Notes under the pieces: generated by a model
Database searches by the model: none
Told to the model about the DNA's origin: nothing
What the model saw: the letters and a program-made list of their open reading frames with translations, nothing else
NCBI GenBank assembly: GCA_021820975.1
Contig: JAKADA010000002.1
Location: 113,858 to 177,857 of the forward strand
Reading direction: 5' to 3'
Length of the DNA: 64,000 nt
Source of the DNA: Bacillota bacterium
GTDB taxonomy: Bacteria; Bacillota; Bacilli; Alicyclobacillales; SLC66
Position numbers and translations under genes: made by a program
Part shown: positions 16,922 to 24,749 of the stretch, one piece after another
How positions within the stretch are numbered: position 1 is the first letter of the stretch
Layout: each line of letters opens with the position of its first letter

Positions 16922-17410
16922 ATGCCAAAAGGCGCCACAGAAACTCGCACACTGAAAGTGGGCGATGCTGCACCCGATTTTACGTTGCAAGCGCACGGTG
17001 GACGTACGGTCACCCTGTCCGAATTTCGAGGAAAGAAAAACGTATTTATTGCGTTTTATCCTCTTGATTGGACACCGGTTTGAAGTGCGCAAATGCCTTC
17101 GTACGAGGATGATCTTTCTCGCTTCGAAGAGCTTAATACCCAAGTTTTGGGTATGAGTGTTGATAGTACAGCCAGCCATGACGCGTGGCAACAGTCTTTA
17201 GGTGGTATTTCGTATCCACTTTGCGCTGATTTTTACCCCCATGGCGCGGTTGCTGAAAAATACGGTGTCTTACGGTCAGAAGGTTATAACGATCGGGCAC
17301 TCGTGGTGATTGACAAAGAAGGGATTGTCCGATTTATCGACGTACATCCCATTGATAAGCAGCCTGATAATGAAGAAATTTTTGATGTTTTGCGGCAATT
17401 GCGAGATTGA
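16922..17410 (+). CDS. Peroxiredoxin with in-frame TGA (selenocysteine) at the catalytic position
   Basis: Read through one TGA (17081-17083, codon 54), this is a complete 162-residue AhpC/TSA-BCP-type peroxiredoxin. It opens [20 protein letters not shown] and continues [27 protein letters not shown]. In the family this codon is the peroxidatic cysteine (TPVC), so TGA stands exactly where Cys is expected and probably encodes selenocysteine. Both sides stay in one frame with normal family sequence ([32 protein letters not shown]). Another cysteine, Cys101, is present. GGGAGG precedes the ATG. A hairpin fitting a bacterial SECIS lies downstream of the TGA. It would reduce peroxides at the expense of thiols. 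The selA/B/C/D genes are not in the window. The alternative is a nonsense mutation or sequencing error. Confidence 0.8.
17097..17129 (+). promoter_or_regulatory. Candidate bacterial SECIS hairpin
   Basis: Outer stem CTTCG/CGAAG (17097-17101 with 17125-17129), an internal loop, then CGAG/CTCG (17104-17107 with 17118-17121), extendable by G-U and A-U to leave the six-base loop TGATCT. A guanine is the second base of that loop (17111), 28 bases after the TGA. Distance, small loop and early loop G match the general bacterial SECIS pattern recognised by SelB. Found by hand folding; energy not computed. Confidence 0.55.
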
Positions 17411-17450
17411 AAAAAGGAGGACTGGCGGCCGAGTGCCAGTCCTCCTTTTT
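17411..17450. terminator. Bidirectional intrinsic terminator
   Basis: AAAAAGGAGGACTGGC and its exact complement form a 16-pair stem around the loop GGCCGAGT, ending in TTTTT on both strands. It lies between the convergent peroxiredoxin and GH18 genes and can stop both transcripts. Confidence 0.93.
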
Positions 17451-18741
17451 ACGCGAAAACAGCATGTACAGCCATCACAAGCGATGACCATGTCGATGGT
17501 TCTTCAAGACCTAGATACCACGCAGCGGCCCCACCTAAATGATTTTGTGCTACTAATTGTAAGGTGAGTAGCAAGGAACGATTATCTTCCAACCAAATTT
17601 CATGTGTAGTTCCATTTTCTTTAAAGCGTACAAAGTGTACACCTAATTGTCTGTTCCAATTTGCGGCAAGATTATGTGCTTTTAGTAATTGATTCGTCTG
17701 TACCAACGAGAGCGCATTACTGGAAAGTACAGTACCATGTTGATTAACTGTCCAATCCTGTGTATAAAACGGAATCCCCAAAATTAATTTTTGTGCTGGA
17801 ACACCTGTTTTTAGCATATCGGCAACAGCTTGCTTGACCCACGGTAAAGAAGCTGTAGGACCTGCGATGGCATCGCCACCCCAATGCTCGTCATAGCCCA
17901 TGAGAATGATATTATCTGCTGCACTCGCAAGTGCTTTATGGTTATAAGGTCCGTCGTTTTGTGCAAATACGATATCTGGTGGTAAGTCTACGGATACGGT
18001 TCGATGTATGGCATGTAACGCTTGCGAAAGAACTTCAATAAAACGACTGAAATTCCAGCGATCTTGAGAACTGATACCTTCAAAGTCTACGTTGATTCCA
18101 TCTAAATTATCTTGTTTTACGATGGTGACAAGTCTAGCGATTAACCTGTCTTGTGTATCTTTGTAGCGTAAAAACGAATGCGTCAAGTTCGCGTTAAATC
18201 CATTGTCCACGACAGCCCAGACATGTACATTGTGTTGATGTGCATAAGTTACGACCGCTTTTTCGATGTTGTTAGCTAGTGCCCCATTTGGACCATCGAC
18301 ATGCAACCATTTTGGTGCAAGAACGTTAAGTCCCTGCGATGCTTGAATGACAGCCTCAAGGTTTTTTGTACCGGTATCCAATGTCCAACCAATGGCAAGG
18401 CGTTTTGGTGATGCGACTCGCATTTTAGGCGTAACGATAGTTGTAAAAGATGGAGTGGCGATTGGTTTGTGTGTAGTCGTATGGATATTTGCCTCAGCAA
18501 GAGATAACTGGCTAAACGCAAATGCCATGTTGTTGATTGGCGGCTTTGTTGGCGGCTCTAAAGGATTTGTTGATAACATAGTTAAACTCGTTAACCATGC
18601 GTTTTTTGTTAATATGGCCAAACTGGTCGTTGAGCCATTGCCATAGCTCGTCCATGCTAACCAAACAAAAAGGCTTACGATACCTAAAAAACTGGTTGCA
18701 AGGATTGATGCCGTACGCGTAGCAAAAGATCTTCTTCTCAT
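17449..18741 (-). CDS. Membrane-anchored GH18 family glycosidase
   Basis: 430 residues from the ATG behind AAGGTGG. An N-terminal basic stretch and one hydrophobic segment (about 12-32) serve as signal anchor. A low-complexity Thr/Pro-rich linker (about 60-110) follows, then a GH18 barrel with the catalytic DGINVDFEG and downstream MGYDEHWGG. It belongs with YdhD/YaaH-like spore or envelope hydrolases that act on peptidoglycan N-acetylglucosamine, but it has no LysM repeats. Convergent with the peroxiredoxin gene. Confidence 0.8.
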   Translation of the reverse strand: MRRRSFATRTASILATSFLGIVSLFVWLAWTSYGNGSTTSLAILTKNAWLTSLTMLSTNPLEPPTKPPINNMAFAFSQLSLAEANIHTTTHKPIATPSFTTIVTPKMRVASPKRLAIGWTLDTGTKNLEAVIQASQGLNVLAPKWLHVDGPNGALANNIEKAVVTYAHQHNVHVWAVVDNGFNANLTHSFLRYKDTQDRLIARLVTIVKQDNLDGINVDFEGISSQDRWNFSRFIEVLSQALHAIHRTVSVDLPPDIVFAQNDGPYNHKALASAADNIILMGYDEHWGGDAIAGPTASLPWVKQAVADMLKTGVPAQKLILGIPFYTQDWTVNQHGTVLSSNALSLVQTNQLLKAHNLAANWNRQLGVHFVRFKENGTTHEIWLEDNRSLLLTLQLVAQNHLGGAAAWYLGLEEPSTWSSLVMAVHAVFA

Positions 18742-18889
18742 GAGAACCACCTTACGTAGAGATTCTAGTCGTGTTTCTAGTAGTCTATGAGTTCAACGAC
18801 AATTCATGAATGATTGACAACAGACTTTTACATGGGAAAGGCGTATTGCCATGGAAGAATCGCCCATACTAGAAACAGGGGGTGTAGAT

Positions 18890-19741
18890 ATGATTCTCTT
18901 TGTGAGTGGATTGGTGATCTTTTTTGTAGGTTTATGGCAACATGCATTGGGTATGGTAGTAATAGGAGCAGGTGTATGGTGTATGGCTAGTATAGACATG
19001 ATAGGCGATGCTGTCTTAAGATCGTGGTTTTCTCGTCTAGTGTATTTGTTTAAATTCTTTTACACGCGCTATACGCTATGGCGAGATGCGTCTGCTATCG
19101 AACAAGCAAAATCCTTTTGTGAAGCCTATAGTCGCGCGTATAAAGAGTATACTTTTGCTCCGTTTCGTCTTGTGCAAGACCATCATTTGCTCTTTGCAAC
19201 ACGTTTTGCGGACAGGTTTATATCGTTTAACAAAGAGTCCATACCTCAATCGATTGTGGATTTAGGGCAGGTGCTTTTCGAACAAGGGATTGAATTTCAT
19301 GATTTGCGCAATTTGTGGCTTCTTGTGAATCAAGAAATCGTTAAAAATGAGCGCTCTCGCCTGTTTCAAAATGTATTTTGTGCGGAATCTGGAAAGATGG
19401 ATAGCGACCTTGGTCAAATTTTTGTACGGTTTGCTAAACAAAATACACCTTTTTCGAGACTCGTTTTTTTTGAAATGATACTAGAAGATTACACAGTTTC
19501 TTTTATAGCACAATATTTTCGTTTGGCTAATCATCGATTTTCTTGGTTTATACCTTCATGGAAGATACTCGATAACGCCATTCGTGTTGCCAGTATGGAT
19601 CATCTGGCTTGTGTTCGGCAAACGGAATTGAAGCGAACTCTAAACATGTTGCGGCAAGATATTGCTTTAGAAGTAGTTGATCTTCATGAAAGGGAAGAAG
19701 GATTAGTAAATAATTACATACCGATTTTGAACGAAAAGTGA
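18890..19741 (+). CDS. Uncharacterised membrane-associated protein
   Basis: About 283 residues. I do not recognise the family. The ATG at 18890 is preferred over the frame start at 18851 because GGGGGTG lies just before it. Residues 1-45 form two hydrophobic helices (MILFVSGLVIFFVGLWQH and GMVVIGAGVWCM). The rest is a cytosolic helical region rich in aromatic and charged residues, with no cysteine or histidine metal motif. It has no operon partner: the upstream gene is divergent and a small gene follows after about 100 bases. Confidence 0.6.
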   Translation: MILFVSGLVIFFVGLWQHALGMVVIGAGVWCMASIDMIGDAVLRSWFSRLVYLFKFFYTRYTLWRDASAIEQAKSFCEAYSRAYKEYTFAPFRLVQDHHLLFATRFADRFISFNKESIPQSIVDLGQVLFEQGIEFHDLRNLWLLVNQEIVKNERSRLFQNVFCAESGKMDSDLGQIFVRFAKQNTPFSRLVFFEMILEDYTVSFIAQYFRLANHRFSWFIPSWKILDNAIRVASMDHLACVRQTELKRTLNMLRQDIALEVVDLHEREEGLVNNYIPILNEK

Positions 19742-19781
19742 AAAAAAACGTGTCCTAAGGACTAGAACTCAGTCTTTGGAC
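19741..19781 (-). terminator. Terminator-like hairpin acting on the minus strand
   Basis: GTCC-T-AAGGACT (19752-19763) pairs with AGTCTTT-GGAC (19771-19781) around a seven-base loop. On the minus strand the stem is followed by CACG and eight T. The plus-strand side has no T run. The nearest minus-strand gene upstream is the moaD-moaE fusion ending at 20071, so it may end that transcript after passing under a small plus-strand gene. Confidence 0.6.
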
Positions 19782-19838
19782 GTAGTAAAATGCTTTCATT
19801 AGGTAGATCTCATTCTTATTATTCAAGGGGTGTATCGC

Positions 19839-20015
19839 GTGAACGACAGGCATCAGTCTGGCCACGAGCAGGTCAACCTGCGCGAAGCCGAAAACTTATT
19901 GCGCAAAGCTGCGTTTGCAGCAGATCCTTTTATTGCCTTGTCGGAATCTTATCGACGTGTTGCACGTGAAGAACGGCTAACCCCATTTCTCATGGAGGAT
20001 GAGGAAGGGAAATAA
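19839..20015 (+). CDS. Small uncharacterised protein
   Basis: 58 residues from the GTG at 19839, which has AAGGGG nine bases upstream. The sequence is charged and helical (LREAENLLRKAAFAAD, YRRVAREERLTPF), without membrane segments or cysteines. The ribosome binding site and coding-like composition favour a real gene. Family unknown. It lies alone between the unknown membrane-associated gene and the convergent moaD-moaE gene. Confidence 0.5.
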   Translation: MNDRHQSGHEQVNLREAENLLRKAAFAADPFIALSESYRRVAREERLTPFLMEDEEGK

Positions 20016-20070
20016 GTCATGCAGGCGATTTCGCCTGTCACAAAAATGTAACCGTTTCCATTAATTTTCG

Positions 20071-20787
20071 TCACTCTTTTGGCTCGAAAGGAAATCCTTC
20101 TTTCGGCCCTCCCCAGACAATTTCCCCATCTACATAGTATTCTTTTTTCCATATTGGCACAATTTGTTTTAGACGTTGTATCGCATAATCTCCTGCAGCA
20201 AATGCATCTTTTCGATGAGCTGTCGACACACCAATAACAACGCTGATCTCGGAAATCGCCAAGTCACCGATGCGATGCCATATCGCCATTTTTACAATTG
20301 GCCATTTGGCTTTACACTCTGCGATGACTCGCTGCAGTTGCGTACGTGCCATCGTGTCATAGGCTTCATAGTGTAAGTAAGCTGTTTGTCGCTCTAATGT
20401 AAATTCACGAACGGTACCGACAAATACCACGACCGCACCTGCACGCGCATCCATGACGTGATCGTACATTGCTTGTGGTGATAAAGGCTCTACGACGATA
20501 TCAACATCTTTTGCTTCCGGTTCGTTTGAATCATCAGTACTGCCTCCACTGACAGGCGGAATAACAGCAAGCACATCGCCTTGTTGTACGATGTCATCAC
20601 GTTGGCAATATTCGTCATGAAGCGCAAAAAGACAGCTAGATAAAAGCGGATCTAACTGTGTGAATGTATTTAGCAAAGCTTGTTCTACCTCTGAAACAGT
20701 CACACGTTGATTAGGTAAATCAAGCTCGATGCGGTTTTGTCCTGCCAATTCTGCTACAGATGCAAACAAGTGTACAATGATGATCAT
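20071..20787 (-). CDS. moaX: MoaD-MoaE fusion, molybdopterin synthase (MoaX type)
   Basis: 238 residues from the ATG at 20787 (the ATG two codons earlier is too close to the GAGGAA site). Residues 1-82 are a MoaD ubiquitin-like domain ending IPPVSGG, the Gly-Gly that must carry the thiocarboxylate. A 20-residue acidic linker follows, then MoaE with VVVFVGTVRE, HYEAYDTMA, AHRKDAFAAGDYAI and the catalytic-lysine segment VPIWKKEYYVDG. Molybdopterin synthase converts cyclic pyranopterin phosphate to molybdopterin. Because Gly-Gly is internal, the chain must be cut there, as described for M. tuberculosis MoaX, or work unconventionally. Divergent from moaC. Confidence 0.88.
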   Translation of the reverse strand: MIIIVHLFASVAELAGQNRIELDLPNQRVTVSEVEQALLNTFTQLDPLLSSCLFALHDEYCQRDDIVQQGDVLAVIPPVSGGSTDDSNEPEAKDVDIVVEPLSPQAMYDHVMDARAGAVVVFVGTVREFTLERQTAYLHYEAYDTMARTQLQRVIAECKAKWPIVKMAIWHRIGDLAISEISVVIGVSTAHRKDAFAAGDYAIQRLKQIVPIWKKEYYVDGEIVWGGPKEGFPFEPKE

Positions 20788-20913
20788 CGCCATTTCCTCA
20801 CTTTCTTATAGTGACTTTAGTATAACGTGAGTTACACTTCATTGCGATGATATGGATCACAAGCCAATTGTGTACATGGTATACTGTATGCGCGTACGAA
20901 AGGGGGACATGTT

Positions 20914-21411
20914 GTGAATCTACAAGATGACCATGTATCGCATTTAACGCACTTAGATGCAACGGGGCGCGCACATATGGTTGATGTGAGTGCCAAACCA
21001 TCGACAGTGCGTATAGCAAAAGCACGCGCAGTGATGTCGATGTTAAAAACGACGCTTGCGACGCTGCGTTCTGGCAAAGTCGCTAAAGGCGATGTACTGG
21101 CTGTTGCACAGGTGGCGGCTATTATGGGTGCGAAGAAGACGCAAGATGTCATCCCAATGTGTCATCCGATCATACTTAGTGGCGTTGACGTTGATTTTTC
21201 GTTTCCTGATGAATCTACGTTGGTGCTCGACGTCACGGTGCGCACTACTGGTCCAACCGGCGTAGAAATGGAGGCGTTGACCGCAGCTTCCATCGGGGCA
21301 CTAACTGTCTATGATATGTGTAAAGCCATTGATCGAGCCATGACAATTACCTTTATTGGACTACTTGAAAAAGACGGTGGAAAGAGTGGACATTTTATGC
21401 GTTATGAATAG
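20914..21411 (+). CDS. moaC: Cyclic pyranopterin monophosphate synthase MoaC
   Basis: 165 residues, full MoaC length. It acts with MoaA in the first step of molybdenum cofactor synthesis, from GTP. Signatures are HMVDVSAKP, IMGAKKTQDVIPMCHP and the stretch TGVEMEALTAASIGALTVYDMCKA. The GTG start follows AAAGGGGGACATGTT. Two-gene unit with the MoaB/Mog-like gene 18 bases downstream; divergent from the moaD-moaE fusion. It supplies the cofactor used by the formate dehydrogenase at 4.3-7.3 kb. Confidence 0.93.
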   Translation: MNLQDDHVSHLTHLDATGRAHMVDVSAKPSTVRIAKARAVMSMLKTTLATLRSGKVAKGDVLAVAQVAAIMGAKKTQDVIPMCHPIILSGVDVDFSFPDESTLVLDVTVRTTGPTGVEMEALTAASIGALTVYDMCKAIDRAMTITFIGLLEKDGGKSGHFMRYE

Positions 21412-21429
21412 TTTTTTAGGGGATACGAT

Positions 21430-21942
21430 ATGCCAGAGGTTATGAAGCAAGCGGCTATTGTTATTGTAAGCGATAGTGCCTATGATGGGGAACGTGAAGA
21501 TGCTGCTGGTCCGCGCTTGGCCCTCTTTTTGCAAGAGCTTGGTTTTGTCGTCATCGCACAGACCATCGTTCCCGATGAACGAGATCTGATTGCGTCAACG
21601 TTATTTGATCTTGTAGCCTATGGAGCACCGCTTGTCGTTACGACTGGAGGCACGGGACTTTCTCCTCGGGATATTACGCCGGAAGCGACTTTAACTGTGA
21701 TAGAACGTGAAGTTCCTGGACTTGCAGAGGAGATGCGTCGCCAAGGATTACAACAAACCCGTTTTTCGCTTTTATCGCGTGGTGTTGCAGGTGTTCGGGA
21801 TAAAACGCTGATTGTGAATCTTCCTGGTAATCCTGATGGTGCTGTGGATTCGTTAGCAGCAATAGCAGATGTTTTGCCACACGCATTGACCATCTTGCAA
21901 AGTCAAAAGTTCCATCATGATGATTTGAATGATAAGGAGTAA
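21430..21942 (+). CDS. MoaB/MogA family molybdopterin adenylyltransferase
   Basis: 170 residues. MoaB/Mog fold with VVTTGGTGLSPRDITPEA, the molybdopterin-binding loop, and IVNLPGNPDGAVDSL near the end. It activates molybdopterin by adenylylation before metal insertion. MoaB and Mog cannot be separated with certainty; Bacillus uses MoaB. Same operon as moaC. Its stop abuts the stop of the convergent DUF2627 gene. Confidence 0.87.
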   Translation: MPEVMKQAAIVIVSDSAYDGEREDAAGPRLALFLQELGFVVIAQTIVPDERDLIASTLFDLVAYGAPLVVTTGGTGLSPRDITPEATLTVIEREVPGLAEEMRRQGLQQTRFSLLSRGVAGVRDKTLIVNLPGNPDGAVDSLAAIADVLPHALTILQSQKFHHDDLNDKE

Positions 21943-22182
21943 CTAGTGCTGTTTCATCCAATCAGGGCGCTTGACTTGCCCCCGTTTTTTTGCTCGATAA
22001 TAGATAAAGCCTCCTAAAAATGCTGTGCCAAATCCTGCAAGTAAAATGCCGAGGACAAATCTCCAAAGCTGTGAGGGCACACCAGCCATAACGTTAAAGA
22101 GGCCAATTCGAAGAAGGTTGATGCCTTCACCAGCCAAGAGAAAAACAGCGATCAATATCGCCCAAGATATGAATGCGCGCAT
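21943..22182 (-). CDS. DUF2627-like small membrane protein (YqzF type)
   Basis: 79 residues from the ATG behind AAGGAGG. Two transmembrane segments (about 4-22 and 38-60) and a basic tail YYRAKKRGQVKRPDW match the YqzF/DUF2627 pattern. In B. subtilis yqzF lies next to the bkd operon, and here too it is directly upstream of and divergent from lpd-bkd, which supports the call. Function unknown. Confidence 0.68.
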   Translation of the reverse strand: MRAFISWAILIAVFLLAGEGINLLRIGLFNVMAGVPSQLWRFVLGILLAGFGTAFLGGFIYYRAKKRGQVKRPDWMKQH

Positions 22183-22314
22183 TAGGTACCTCCTTACTTT
22201 CTGTGTTTCTACTATAAGCCCGAAAGCGATAGGACTCAAGCGATAGACAAAAAGCATAAGATGGCTGTCACTGTATAGATGTGCATGTTATTCTGTGAAA
22301 AAGAGGTGTGGTAC

Positions 22315-23733
22315 GTGTCTGAAACATATGATGTGGTCGTTTTAGGCGGTGGTACTGGCGGATATGTAGCTGCCATTCGTGGAGCGCAACTTGGCCTCAA
22401 AGTTGCCATTATTGAAGCAGATAAACTCGGTGGGACCTGCCTTCATCAGGGATGTATTCCCTCGAAGGCACTTCTGCGTTCTGCCGAGGTCCTTGTAAGT
22501 GCGCGCAACAGTGAGTTTGGTGTTGTAGCGAGTGATGTTCAATTTGATTTGCAAAAAGCCATGGCAAGAAAACAACAAGTGGTTGCTCAGTTGCACAAAG
22601 GCGTACAATTTTTGATGAAAAAGCATGAAATTACCGTTATTCATGGGTTTGGTCGAATCATGGGGCCATCTATTTTTTCTCCTAGTTCTGGTGCTGTACG
22701 TATTGAACATTTCGATGGTGAATCGGAGATTATTTCTCCGCGACATACGGTGATCGCCACAGGATCACGCCCGCGTGAGTTGCCTGATTTGCCTTTTGAT
22801 AAGTCATGGGTAATTTCTTCCCAAGAGGCTTTAGAATTAAACGAATTGCCGTCCTCTCTCTTGATCGTTGGTGCAGGGGCTATCGGAACAGAATGGGCTT
22901 CCATGATGGCGGATTTTGGCGTACAAGTCACATTGATTGAATCATTGCCGCGCATTTTGGCGCAAGAGGATGAAGAAGTTTCGTTGGAGTTAACGCGGTC
23001 ATTAAAAAAACGTCACGTTCGAGTTCTTACCGATACGATCGTAGATCCATCATCGGTCCAGGAGAAAGATGGTCGACGATACATTGACATGGTGACGAAT
23101 GGTCAGCGTCAAACACTTCAAGTTGACCTTATCTTAGTGGCCATTGGACGTACGGCTAATACAGATAATATTGGGTTGGAAGCGACAGGCGTTGTTGTGC
23201 AAAATGGCGCGATTGTCGTTAATGAAATGATGCAGACTGCGGAAAAATCCATTTATGCAATTGGTGATGTGATTGGTGGGTTGCAATTAGCCCATGTTGC
23301 CTCACACGAGGGTATCGTAGCTATGGAAGCTATCGCAGGTCTCGCACCGGATCCGATTAATTATTTGGCTGTTGCACGCTGTACGTACAGTAGACCAGAG
23401 GTCGCTAGCGTTGGGATCACCGAAAGTGAAGCACAAAAGCAGGGAAGAAAAGTAAAGACGTCGAAGTTTTTCTTTCGAGCTAATGGCAAGGCTCTCGTGT
23501 ATGGTGAGCCTGAAGGATTCGTAAAAATTGTTGCTGATGAAGTAACAGATGATTTACTTGGTGTACATATGGTAGGTCCGCATGTCACAGACTTGATTTC
23601 TGAAGCGGCATTGGCTACATTTCTTGACGCTACTCCGTGGGAATTAGGGCAAATGATTCATCCCCATCCCACGCTTTCAGAGGCTTTGGGAGAAGCGGCA
23701 CTCATGGCAGATGAACGGGGGATTCACGGATGA
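22315..23733 (+). CDS. lpdV: Dihydrolipoyl dehydrogenase (E3) of the branched-chain complex
   Basis: 472 residues from the GTG at 22315 (AGAGGTG upstream). FAD-binding VVVLGGGTGGYVAAI, the redox disulfide GGTCLHQGCIPSK, NAD-binding IVGAGAIGTEWASMMADFG, and the C-terminal His-Glu pair in MIHPHPTLSEALGEA. It reoxidises the lipoyl groups of E2 with NAD. It leads the operon lpdV-bkdAA-bkdAB-bkdB; its stop overlaps the bkdAA start (ATGA). Confidence 0.93.
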   Translation: MSETYDVVVLGGGTGGYVAAIRGAQLGLKVAIIEADKLGGTCLHQGCIPSKALLRSAEVLVSARNSEFGVVASDVQFDLQKAMARKQQVVAQLHKGVQFLMKKHEITVIHGFGRIMGPSIFSPSSGAVRIEHFDGESEIISPRHTVIATGSRPRELPDLPFDKSWVISSQEALELNELPSSLLIVGAGAIGTEWASMMADFGVQVTLIESLPRILAQEDEEVSLELTRSLKKRHVRVLTDTIVDPSSVQEKDGRRYIDMVTNGQRQTLQVDLILVAIGRTANTDNIGLEATGVVVQNGAIVVNEMMQTAEKSIYAIGDVIGGLQLAHVASHEGIVAMEAIAGLAPDPINYLAVARCTYSRPEVASVGITESEAQKQGRKVKTSKFFFRANGKALVYGEPEGFVKIVADEVTDDLLGVHMVGPHVTDLISEAALATFLDATPWELGQMIHPHPTLSEALGEAALMADERGIHG

Positions 23734-24737
23734 AAGGAGATACAAAACTGTTGAGTCGACATCAAGAGCTTGGATTAACGGATGATCAAGTTTTACGCAT
23801 GTATGAATTGATGTTGTCAGCTCGTATGGTGGATGAACGTATGTGGCTACTCAATCGTTCTGGAAAAATTCCATTTGTGGTTTCTTGCCAGGGGCAGGAA
23901 GGTCCGCAAGTAGCGGCAGCGTTTGCCATGGATCCATCGGTCGATTATGCCGCACCGTACTATCGTGACTTAGGTGTTGTACTTGCATTTGGACAAACGC
24001 CTCGGGACGTATTTCTGCATATGTTCGCAAGAGCGGAAGATCCCAACAGCGGTGGACGGCAAATGCCAGGCCATTATGGTTCAAAAAAGCATCACATTTT
24101 AAGTGGATCAAGCCCAGTTTCTACGCAAATACCGCATGCTGTAGGTATGGCGCTAGCTGCAAAGATGCGTGGAGAATCTTTTGTGACGTATGTGTCATTT
24201 GGTGAAGGATCCAGTAACCAAGGTGACTTTCATGAAGGCTGCAATTTTGCTGGCGTGCATAAATTGCCGGTTATCTTCTTTTGTGAAAATAATCGCTATG
24301 CCATTTCCGTTCCTTTACAAAAGCAAGTAGCATGTGAACATGTGGCCGATCGCGCGATCGGCTATGGGTTTCCTGGCGTAGTCGTTGATGGCAACGATGT
24401 GCTTGAAGTTTATCGTGTCATGAAAGATGCTATTTTACGCGCTCGAAACGGGCAAGGACCCACATTGATTGAGGCTATGACCTATCGCTTGACGCCTCAC
24501 TCGAGTGATGATGATGATCGTGTGTATCGAACAAAAGAAGAAGTGGATGAGGCTAAACGCAACGATGCTATTGCAGTTTTTCGTACCTACCTTCAAAATG
24601 CAGGTATTCTCACGGAGCAACGAGAAACATCCATCAAAAATAAATTAGTAGAGCAAATCAATGAAGCGACAGAGTATGCCCAAAATGCGATCGATCCGTC
24701 GCCTGAAAGCACACTTTTGCATGTGTACGCTAATTGA
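23730..24737 (+). CDS. bkdAA: Branched-chain 2-oxo acid dehydrogenase E1 alpha
   Basis: 335 residues. Thiamine-diphosphate motif GEGSSNQGDFHEGCNFAGVHKLPVIFFCENN region, spread over residues about 150-180, and the regulatory loop YRLTPHSSDDDDRVYR typical of BkdAA rather than pyruvate E1. It decarboxylates the 2-oxo acids of Val, Leu and Ile, which also yields starter units for branched fatty acids. Four-base overlap with lpdV and 12 bases to bkdAB. Confidence 0.92.
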   Translation: MKGDTKLLSRHQELGLTDDQVLRMYELMLSARMVDERMWLLNRSGKIPFVVSCQGQEGPQVAAAFAMDPSVDYAAPYYRDLGVVLAFGQTPRDVFLHMFARAEDPNSGGRQMPGHYGSKKHHILSGSSPVSTQIPHAVGMALAAKMRGESFVTYVSFGEGSSNQGDFHEGCNFAGVHKLPVIFFCENNRYAISVPLQKQVACEHVADRAIGYGFPGVVVDGNDVLEVYRVMKDAILRARNGQGPTLIEAMTYRLTPHSSDDDDRVYRTKEEVDEAKRNDAIAVFRTYLQNAGILTEQRETSIKNKLVEQINEATEYAQNAIDPSPESTLLHVYAN

Positions 24738-24749
24738 GGGGGAACGGTT

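Noticed and set aside
17093..17410. Separate short gene starting at the ATG at 17093
   Set aside because: It has no ribosome binding site and would lack the thioredoxin-fold N-terminus. The upstream half in the same frame completes the peroxiredoxin, so one gene read through TGA explains the data better.
20022..20037. Palindrome CAGGCG-ATTT-CGCCTG after the small gene
   Set aside because: No T run on either strand in the right place. It could end or protect a transcript, but I cannot support a terminator call.
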